Of a stretch of DNA of 64,000 bases, positions 57,197-64,000 are shown one piece after another; the first letter of the stretch is position 1; the number at the start of each line of letters is the position of its first letter. The DNA is from Coralloluteibacterium thermophilum (GTDB lineage: Bacteria; Pseudomonadota; Gammaproteobacteria; Xanthomonadales; Xanthomonadaceae): positions 37,449-101,448 of the forward strand of contig NZ_JBHSGG010000040.1 in NCBI RefSeq assembly GCF_042654365.1. The letters run 5' to 3'. The notes under the pieces are model-generated. The model was not told the origin of the DNA. It saw only the letters and a list, made by a program, of their open reading frames with translations, and did not search any database. A program made the position numbers and the translations under genes.

Positions 57197-58051
57197 ATGA
57201 TCCGCATGGCCGCGGCAGCCCTGGCGCTGCTGCTTTCGTCCGCCGCCACGGAGGCCGCCACCGGCGTCGCCTTCGTCCACGGCACCAGCAGGCACACCGA
57301 CGCCCGCAACGACTACTGGGGCGGGGATTTCATCGACTCCGTCCGGCAGGGGCTGCCGAATCCGGCGAACCACGTCGTCGTCAACTGCGATTTCACCCAG
57401 TACATGTGGGACGACCGCGCGGCAGGCTGCCTCGCGGCCCAGCTCGACGCCTTCATCGCCAGCCGCGGCATCACCGACCTGGTGGTGATCACGCACTCGA
57501 ACGGCGGCAACGTCATGCGCTGGATCATGTCGAACCCCACGCGCGACGCCCGCTATCCGCGGATCATCGCCGCCACGCGCTGGGTCAATGCGCTGGCGCC
57601 CTCCTCCGCCGGAACGCCGCTCGCCGACGCCGTCATCGCGGGCAACGCCTTCGAGTCCGCGCTGGGCTGGCTGCTCGGCTACCAGAACGACGCGGTCCGC
57701 CAGCAACAGGTGAGCTGGATGGCGAGCTACAACCGCGACTGGCTCTACGGCACCAGCGGCCGGCCGGCGCTGCCCAGGGGCTTCTGGAGCGTCGTCGGCA
57801 CCGACGTGCGCGCCGCGATCTGGAGCGACAACGCCTACTGCGGGGGCTACGCGCAGACGGTCGGGCTGGAGATCACCAAGGCGTGGCTGCCGTCCTGCGC
57901 CGACGGCTTCCTGAGCTGCGCCAGCCAGGAGGCGGCCGGGCAGGTGTGGTTCCGGGACGTCGCCGCGACCAGCGGCGGACGCGTCCTCAACCACAACCAG
58001 AGCCGCAGGGCCTGCTTCGGCCTCGACACCCTGCTCCGCAACGACCTGTAG
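57197..58051 (+). CDS. Secreted alpha/beta-hydrolase (esterase/lipase-like)
   Basis: A 284-residue exported protein. A signal peptide (residues 1-21) precedes VAFVHGTSRHTDARNDYWGG, an oxyanion-type HG motif. The nucleophile elbow reads ITHSNGGN with Ser101, a variant of GHSxG. Paired cysteines (NCDF, AGCLA, NAYCGGYA, PSCADGF, LSCAS) suggest periplasmic or extracellular disulfides. Substrate unknown; triacylglycerol-lipase-like or PHA-depolymerase-like roles are both possible. The next gene starts 10 bases downstream. Confidence 0.8.
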   Translation: MIRMAAAALALLLSSAATEAATGVAFVHGTSRHTDARNDYWGGDFIDSVRQGLPNPANHVVVNCDFTQYMWDDRAAGCLAAQLDAFIASRGITDLVVITHSNGGNVMRWIMSNPTRDARYPRIIAATRWVNALAPSSAGTPLADAVIAGNAFESALGWLLGYQNDAVRQQQVSWMASYNRDWLYGTSGRPALPRGFWSVVGTDVRAAIWSDNAYCGGYAQTVGLEITKAWLPSCADGFLSCASQEAAGQVWFRDVAATSGGRVLNHNQSRRACFGLDTLLRNDL

Positions 58052-58061
58052 AGGTGACGCC

Positions 58062-59273
58062 ATGACCCGCCTGATTCCGCTCGCGGCCGGCCTGGCCGCC
58101 GCCCTGTCCTTCCCGTCGATGGCGCAGATGCGCGTCGCGCTGGCGCCGCCCGCCTCGGGCGACGTAGCGCCCCGGCATCTCGCCGGGCGCGCCGTGCCGA
58201 CGCCGCCGTCGGTGGAGACCGAGCCCGTGCAGTTCGCATGGCCCATCGATGCCTCGACGCCCCTGGCGCGGCCCGCGCCCTACGAGGCCGAAAGCCGGGA
58301 GTTCTGGGCCACGGTCGACGGCGCCGCCCTCGCCCGCGGCTATCGCGTCCACACGACCGGTCCCGCCGCCGTCGTGCGCATCTCCGCGGAGCCGGGTGCC
58401 GCGACGCCTGCGTTCTCGACGCTCCAGGTCCTCCACGGAGGGCGCACCCTGAGCGCGCAGGCCGCCAGCACGGCGCGCGCCGATGCGGCGCAGCTCGAAG
58501 CCGCCGGCGCGCCCTTCCCCGACCGTACCCTCGCCCTGCAACTGCGCCCGGACCTCGGTGCCGGCGCCTTCGACCTGCGCATGGCCGAGGCCCGCGGCCG
58601 CTACCTGGTGCACGTGTTCGAGCCCGAGAGTCCCTACGCGCTGCACCTCGCGACCCCGGAGACCGCCCACCTGACCGGCGACCGCGTCAGACTGGAGGCG
58701 CGGCTGCGGACCCCGGCGTCCGGCGTCAGCCTGCAACGCATCGGCGCCCTCCTCACCGCCCCCGACGGCCGCACGGTGCCCGCCGAGTTCCGCCGCGAGG
58801 GCGACGCCTGGCGGGCGGAGGTGGCGCTGCCGCCCGATGCGTCCGCGGTGCCCGGGCTCTGGGAGCTGCATGCCTTCGCGGTCGGTCGTGCGGCTGCGCA
58901 GCCCCTGCTGCGGGACGCGAAACTCGCGCTCGCCGTCGCGGCGCCGACCGCACGCCTGGGACGCGCCGCGGCGGTCGAGCCTGCGCCGGACGGCCTGCGC
59001 TTCGCGGTGCCGGTGGAGGCGGCGGTCGAGGGACGGTACGAAGTGCGCGGCGTCCTGTACGGCACGAGCGCGACGGGCGAGCTCGTCCCCGCGGCCGTGG
59101 GCCACAGCGCCGCCCGTCTGGAGGCCGGGACGGGCGCGCTGGAGCTGCACTTCGAACCGGCCCTGCTGGCGGGGCTTTCGGCGCCCTACGAACTGCGGGA
59201 CCTGGAACTGTCCGACCAGGGCCGCAACGGGCGCCTCGAACGCCGCGCGCTGGGGCTGCGTCTCTCCCGTTGA
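58062..59273 (+). CDS. DUF4785-like exported protein
   Basis: A 403-residue exported protein with a signal peptide ending near FPSMA. The central and C-terminal regions have an all-beta, immunoglobulin-like pattern (DRVRLEARLRTPASGVSLQRI; RYEVRGVLYGTSATGELVPA) as in DUF4785 proteins. No catalytic motif is evident. It begins 10 bases after the esterase gene and is probably its operon partner; a stabilising or inhibitory role for the hydrolase is speculation. Confidence 0.65.
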   Translation: MTRLIPLAAGLAAALSFPSMAQMRVALAPPASGDVAPRHLAGRAVPTPPSVETEPVQFAWPIDASTPLARPAPYEAESREFWATVDGAALARGYRVHTTGPAAVVRISAEPGAATPAFSTLQVLHGGRTLSAQAASTARADAAQLEAAGAPFPDRTLALQLRPDLGAGAFDLRMAEARGRYLVHVFEPESPYALHLATPETAHLTGDRVRLEARLRTPASGVSLQRIGALLTAPDGRTVPAEFRREGDAWRAEVALPPDASAVPGLWELHAFAVGRAAAQPLLRDAKLALAVAAPTARLGRAAAVEPAPDGLRFAVPVEAAVEGRYEVRGVLYGTSATGELVPAAVGHSAARLEAGTGALELHFEPALLAGLSAPYELRDLELSDQGRNGRLERRALGLRLSR

Positions 59274-59373
59274 GCGACGGCCGGCGCGGCATGAACTTTT
59301 CGCCGCGCCGGCCTCTCTGAGGAGAGCGACGTCCCGCGCCGGGCGTCCGGCCGCACGCACCGGGAGAGCCGCC

Positions 59374-60336
<963 letters not shown>

Positions 60337-60337
60337 C

Positions 60338-61066
60338 GTGCCTCGCCCCCCGCCGGAGCGGAACCGCCCCCCACGCACGGCGGCGCACATGACGCGCTCC
60401 CTGGCCGCCTCCCGACGTCCGGTCGCCTGGGGCTGGATCGTCGGCAAGGGGCTGGCGCATGCACTGGCCCTGCTCCCGGCGCTGGTCCTCGGCCTGTGGA
60501 TCCTGCAGGCCCTGGGCGGCGCCGACACGCTGGGCGCGGATCCGGTGGCCACCATCACCCACTACACCGGCATCTGGGCGCTGCGCATGCTGCTGGTCGC
60601 GCTCGCGATCACGCCGCTGCGGCGGCTGACCGGCTGGAACGGCTGGGTGCGCTTCCGCCGGCTGCTGGGGCTGTACGCCTTCGTCTACGCCAGCCTCCAC
60701 TTCGCCACCTACCTCTTCCTCGACCTCGGCGGGCTGTGGGGACAGATCCTGGAGGACCTGGTCAAGCGCACCTACATCACCGTCGGCGTCCTGGCCTGGC
60801 TCATCCTGGCCGCGCTGGCGGCCACCTCGACGACCGCGGCGATCCGCCGACTGGGGCGGCGCTGGGCGCAACTGCACCGACTGGTCTACGTCGCCGCCGT
60901 CCTGGCGGTGCTCCACTTCGTGTGGCTGGTCAAGGCCGACCTGCGCGAACCGGCCCTGTACGCCGCGCTGCTCGCCGTGCTGCTCGGCGCCCGCATCGTG
61001 CACCGCCTGCGGCAACGGAGCGCGGTCAGCCGCTCATCCGCGGCGCGTACACCAGCAGCGCGGTGA
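60338..61066 (+). CDS. msrQ: Haem-binding membrane subunit MsrQ
   Basis: A 242-residue membrane protein (YedZ) that passes quinol electrons to MsrP. Six transmembrane segments carry the haem-ligand histidines in ITHYTGIWALRMLL, ASLHFATYLF and AQLHRLVYVAAVLAVLHF. GTG 60338 is one base after the msrP stop; an ATG at 60389 gives a shorter and perhaps truer N-terminus. The 3' end overlaps the convergent FHA gene by 41 bases. Confidence 0.92.
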   Translation: MPRPPPERNRPPRTAAHMTRSLAASRRPVAWGWIVGKGLAHALALLPALVLGLWILQALGGADTLGADPVATITHYTGIWALRMLLVALAITPLRRLTGWNGWVRFRRLLGLYAFVYASLHFATYLFLDLGGLWGQILEDLVKRTYITVGVLAWLILAALAATSTTAAIRRLGRRWAQLHRLVYVAAVLAVLHFVWLVKADLREPALYAALLAVLLGARIVHRLRQRSAVSRSSAARTPAAR

Positions 61067-61874
61067 TGGCCGCCGCGAGGCCGGCCGCGGCCAGCAGCAG
61101 CCACCACACCATGGTGCCGCCCTGCTCGCGTGGCGCGGCCACGTCCTCCTCCGGCTCGGCGGCCATGTCGTCGAACGCGGCGAGCGCGTCGGCGGCCGCC
61201 TCCGCGGCGGCGAGGTCGCGCCGCGGGGCTTCCAGTACGAACCGATGCTGTTCGATCACCACCTGGTCGCCCGGCCGCAGCTCGCAGGCGCGCACCGGCT
61301 CGCCGTTGACGTTGCAGCCGTCCGGACCGAGGCAGCGCAGCACCACGCGGTCGCCCTGCAGCGCGACTTCGACGTGGCGTTCGGCCACCGCCGGGTCCGG
61401 CAGACGGATGTCGGCGCCGGCACCGCGTCCGATCGTCCGCGGCACGTCGAGCGCGTAGGCGCGCCCGAAATGCGGACCGGCCACGCCGCGCAGGACCACG
61501 CGGAGCCCGGCGCCGGCGTCGGCCGCCGCCGGAGGCGAAAGCGTCTGCGGGTCGTCCACGGGCGTCACCGGTGCGCTCAGGACGATGCGGACCTCGCCCA
61601 GCGTCACCACGTCGCCGGGACGCAGCAACGCGAGACGGCGCACCGGCCGCGCGTTGACGTGGGCCGGCGCGGCATCCGTCTGCAGGCACAGCCAGGTGCC
61701 GCCGAGATCGGTCGCGACGAAGGCGTGGCGCGCGGCGATGCCGGGTGCCGGGAGCACGACCGCGTTGCCCTCGCCGCTGCCGATGGTCAGGCGTTCCTGG
61801 GACAGCGGGACGTCCGGGTGCTCGCCATGGGGAAAGGTCAGCCGCATTCGGAATCCGGGGAGACGCACCGGCAT
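61026..61874 (-). CDS. Double FHA-domain membrane protein
   Basis: A 282-residue protein with two forkhead-associated domains. The first (about residues 20-105) has IGSGEGNAVVLPAPGIAARH; the second (about 135-215) has IGRGAGADIRLPDPAVAERHVEV and GCNVNGEPV. Both keep the G-R/S-x-x-H/N-type phosphothreonine-binding layout. A C-terminal transmembrane helix (MVWWLLLAAAGLAAAITALL) tethers it to the membrane. No kinase gene is nearby. Start could be 61874 or ATG 61847; neither has a good ribosome site. Confidence 0.8.
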   Translation of the reverse strand: MPVRLPGFRMRLTFPHGEHPDVPLSQERLTIGSGEGNAVVLPAPGIAARHAFVATDLGGTWLCLQTDAAPAHVNARPVRRLALLRPGDVVTLGEVRIVLSAPVTPVDDPQTLSPPAAADAGAGLRVVLRGVAGPHFGRAYALDVPRTIGRGAGADIRLPDPAVAERHVEVALQGDRVVLRCLGPDGCNVNGEPVRACELRPGDQVVIEQHRFVLEAPRRDLAAAEAAADALAAFDDMAAEPEEDVAAPREQGGTMVWWLLLAAAGLAAAITALLVYAPRMSG

Positions 61875-62038
61875 CGAAGCACGGCGGGAGGGCCATTCTA
61901 GAGCCTCCGGCGCGGCATCGGGCGGTGGAAGGGGCCGCAGGGCGGGCCGCCTTCCCGCCGGCACCACGCACGCCTGCCTATGCTTCCCCGCCTTCATGGT
62001 GGCACCCTCCCCCACCCTTACAGGCCCAAGGAGCCCGC

Positions 62039-62320
62039 ATGTCCAAGATCGATATCCAGCGCAACCACAGCCTCGGCCGCGCCCAGGCGCGCAGTGCCGT
62101 CGAGCAGATCGCCGCACGGATGGCCGAGAAGTTCGGCGTGGACACGGCGTGGGACGGCGACGTGCTGGGGTTCTCGCGCTCGGGCGTCGACGGCCGGATC
62201 GTCGTGGGCGACAGCGACGTACGGGTCACGGCCCAGCTCGGGATGATGCTCGGCATGCTCAAGGGCACGATCGAGCAGGAGATCGAACGCGTGCTCGACG
62301 AGCGTCTCGGCCGCGCCTGA
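62039..62320 (+). CDS. Polyhydroxyalkanoic-acid-system family protein
   Basis: Ninety-three residues matching the PHA_gran_rgn family: IDIQRNHSLGRAQARSAVEQIAARMAEKFG, WDGDVLGFSRSGVDGRIVV, and QLGMMLGMLKGTIEQEIERVL. Members are linked to polyhydroxyalkanoate granules, but no PHA synthase is in this window. ATG 62039 follows AAGGAG. It precedes the phasin-like gene by 73 bases. Confidence 0.85.
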   Translation: MSKIDIQRNHSLGRAQARSAVEQIAARMAEKFGVDTAWDGDVLGFSRSGVDGRIVVGDSDVRVTAQLGMMLGMLKGTIEQEIERVLDERLGRA

Positions 62321-62393
62321 GTCCTCGTCTTCGCCCGATCCTCGCCCGCGTCGCTGCTACAGTCCGGTCGAAACCCAACCGAGGAGTCCCAGC

Positions 62394-62903
62394 ATGAGCC
62401 AACGCGTGCCTCCCTCCCGTGGTCGTCGCCGCACCGCTTCCGCCGGCAGCGACGCGAGCCCCTCCTTCGTCGAGTCGGCGCAGCAGATCTGGCTGGCCGG
62501 CATGGGCGCGCTGGGACGCGCCCAGCAGGAGGGCACCCGCCTGTTCGAGACGCTCGCCCGCGAGGGCGCCGAACTCGAGCGCAAGGCCCGCACCGCCGCC
62601 GGCGCGGGCATCCACCAGGTGCGCGAGAACGTCGATGCACAGGTGGACCAGGCGCGCGAGACCGCCGCGGGCGTATGGGACCGGCTGGAAGCGGCCATCG
62701 AGCCGCGCGTCTCCGCCGCCATCCGTCGTATCGGCGTGCCTTCGCGGGCCGAGATCGACGCGCTGCGCGCCGAGATCGAGAGCCTGCGCGCCGAGCTGCA
62801 CGCACGCGCGCGCTCTGCGCCCGCCGTGAAGAAGCCGCGGGTCGCTCCCGCCGCTCCCGCAGCCAAGAAGACCGTCCGCAGCCGGCGCAAGCCCGCGGTC
62901 TGA
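62394..62903 (+). CDS. Phasin-family (PhaF/PhaI-like) protein
   Basis: A 169-residue protein. The N-terminal phasin segment (SAQQIWLAGMGALGRAQQEGTRLFETLAREG) is followed by a long amphipathic helix and a C-terminal coiled coil (AEIDALRAEIESLRAELHARA). The tail is Lys/Ala/Pro-rich (KKPRVAPAAPAAKKTVRSRR), like the histone-H1-like DNA-binding tail of PhaF. It may link granules and the nucleoid or serve a general nucleoid role. Confidence 0.85.
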   Translation: MSQRVPPSRGRRRTASAGSDASPSFVESAQQIWLAGMGALGRAQQEGTRLFETLAREGAELERKARTAAGAGIHQVRENVDAQVDQARETAAGVWDRLEAAIEPRVSAAIRRIGVPSRAEIDALRAEIESLRAELHARARSAPAVKKPRVAPAAPAAKKTVRSRRKPAV

Positions 62904-62989
62904 GACGAAAGCGCGGGTACTCCGGTGCCCGCCGCGCCACCATGCGCGGTTCCGCGGCGCCTGTGCCGCACCTGTGGGAGAGCGTCTTC

Positions 62990-63943
62990 ATGCAGCCGAT
63001 CTCGACGCCATTGCTCCTGGCCGCCGCCGTGGCCCTGGCGCTCGGCGGCCTCGCCTTCTGGCTCGTCGCCATCGTGGGCCGGCAGCGTCGCGAGATCCAG
63101 CTCGGCATCGCCGCGATGGCCGCACTGAAGTGGCGCGAGATCGCCGGCTACCTGCTCGAGGCACTGCGCCGCCGCGGGTATGCCGAAGACCCGGAGGCCG
63201 AGGTCGGCGAGCGGCGGGAGGGCTTCGACTTCATGTTGTACCGGCAAGGCCGGCGTCATCTCGTCGGCTGCAAGCACGGCACCGCCTACCGGCTCGGCGC
63301 ATCGGCCGTGGACGACTTCGCGCGGACGCTGGAGATGCACGGCGCCGCCGGCGGCACCCTGGCGACCCTCGGCACGACCGACGCCGGCGCCCGCACCCGC
63401 GCGGCCGCGCACGGCATCGAACTTCTCGACGGCGCGGCCCTGTGGAGCGAGATCCGGGACTTCCTCCCGGAGGCGACGCGGGACGCGGTGGCCCGGCAGG
63501 CTCGGCGCGAGAGCCGTCGACGTCTCGGTATCGCCACCGCAGGGGCGCTGACCCTGGGCGTGCTGGTGTTCGTTCTGGCCCGCGCGGGCCTCATGCCGGA
63601 GCCCGTGGCACCGGCGGCCCGTGTCGCCGGCGCGGCGCCCGCCCCTGCCTCCACCGCCGCCCTGGTCGCGCCCAGCACCGCGACGGCGGAGCCGGACGAG
63701 AGCGAACTGCAGGCGAGCCGTGCCGCCGCCGCGCGCGCCATCGCCGCGATGCCCGGCGTGTCCGGCGCGGTCTGGGCCACCCCCTCCACCCTCGTCCTGG
63801 ACCTGGCGTCGGCCGACGAGGCGGCGGTGCTCGCCGCGGTCTGCGGCGTACTCGATGACCATCCCGGGCTCGACCTCACCCGCATCCAGTTGCAGCCCAC
63901 GCCCGGCAGCAGCGACCCGGTGCGCTGGAGGCGCTGCCACTAG
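62990..63943 (+). CDS. Membrane-anchored restriction-endonuclease-fold protein
   Basis: A 317-residue protein with an N-terminal transmembrane helix (LLLAAAVALALGGLAFWLVA), a Mrr-type endonuclease-fold domain (LLEALRRRGYAEDPEAEVG; GFDFMLYRQGRRHLVGCKHG with the Asp and Lys of a D-xK core), a second transmembrane helix (about residues 180-200) and a C-terminal small domain. Such proteins are common in proteobacteria with no proven nuclease activity. ATG 62990 has GGGAGAG upstream; the earlier ATG (62942) lacks one. Confidence 0.75.
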   Translation: MQPISTPLLLAAAVALALGGLAFWLVAIVGRQRREIQLGIAAMAALKWREIAGYLLEALRRRGYAEDPEAEVGERREGFDFMLYRQGRRHLVGCKHGTAYRLGASAVDDFARTLEMHGAAGGTLATLGTTDAGARTRAAAHGIELLDGAALWSEIRDFLPEATRDAVARQARRESRRRLGIATAGALTLGVLVFVLARAGLMPEPVAPAARVAGAAPAPASTAALVAPSTATAEPDESELQASRAAAARAIAAMPGVSGAVWATPSTLVLDLASADEAAVLAAVCGVLDDHPGLDLTRIQLQPTPGSSDPVRWRRCH

Positions 63944-63976
63944 GCTGAATCGACATTCATCCGGTATGTTCATGGG

Positions 63977-64000
63977 ATGTCGAAGAACAAGCCAGCGCGA
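63977..64000 (+). CDS. smpB: Start of a probable SsrA-binding protein gene (truncated by window end)
   Basis: Only eight codons (MSKNKPAR) are visible. They resemble the SmpB N-terminus of xanthomonads. No other evidence. Confidence 0.35.

Noticed and set aside
62960..63000. Resemblance of TGTGGGAGAGCGTCTTCATG to the REP core
   Set aside because: Several mismatches, no palindrome, and it overlaps the start region of a gene.

Overview
The window is 64 kb of very GC-rich, densely packed DNA from a gammaproteobacterium, most probably a member of the Xanthomonadales/Lysobacterales (Lysobacter/Luteimonas/Xanthomonas relatives). Pointers are the aat-infA-clpA-clpS and ald/ftsK-lolA-rarA gene order, a CopL-type protein ahead of copAB, short 'GGAGCGGCTTCAGCCGCGAC' repeats, and a Xanthomonas-like dif site. 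No assignment below genus level is possible from the sequence.

Layout. 0.3-11.6 kb: housekeeping and stress genes (cupin, P-type cation ATPase, tadA, DUF2721, orn, mscS, divergent ppsA/ppsR, DUF1249, a di-haem cytochrome c peroxidase behind a perfect FNR/Anr box), then tRNA-Ala and tRNA-Glu. 12.0-18.3 kb: one leftward block encoding a RegB/RegA (PrrBA/RoxSR-type) redox two-component system followed by a PCuAC copper chaperone, CopL, CopA, CopB and a DUF411 (CopG-type) protein. 18.5-24.7 kb: a LysR regulator, a 3-hydroxyisobutyrate-dehydrogenase-like enzyme, a TonB-dependent receptor and a secreted BNR-like protein with a Cys-Asp-Cys-Cys motif and a His-rich loop. Three identical-architecture palindromes TGCGAC-N5-GTCGCA lie ahead of regB/lysR, the receptor and the BNR protein.

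24.8-33.0 kb: an 8.1-kb filamentous (inovirus) prophage inserted at the chromosomal dif site. It has a repressor, Rep, ssDNA-binding protein, coat proteins, a pIII-like adsorption protein, a pVI-like protein, Zot/pI, an AT-hook-like small protein and an intergenic region rich in hairpins, and it has itself been hit by an IS5-family element. The repressor gene spans the attachment site, so integration swaps its C-terminus. FtsK-orienting GGGNAGGG octamers reverse polarity at dif.

33.0-64.0 kb: DUF3703, a ferredoxin-reductase-like flavoprotein, a glycosyltransferase-like protein, rarA-lolA-ftsK-ald (leftward), trxB, a FemAB-like protein, aat, infA, then leftward clpA-clpS, rightward nudJ-mnmA-hflD, the two aconitases acnB and acnA flanking a VapBC-type toxin-antitoxin pair, a secreted esterase with a DUF4785 neighbour, msrPQ, an FHA-domain membrane protein, two polyhydroxyalkanoate-granule-type proteins, a restriction-endonuclease-fold membrane protein and the first codons of a probable smpB.

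Themes: copper handling and redox sensing are physically coupled in 10-24 kb; the chromosome terminus (dif) and the ftsK gene whose product acts there lie about 5.6 kb apart; the prophage exploits that site.
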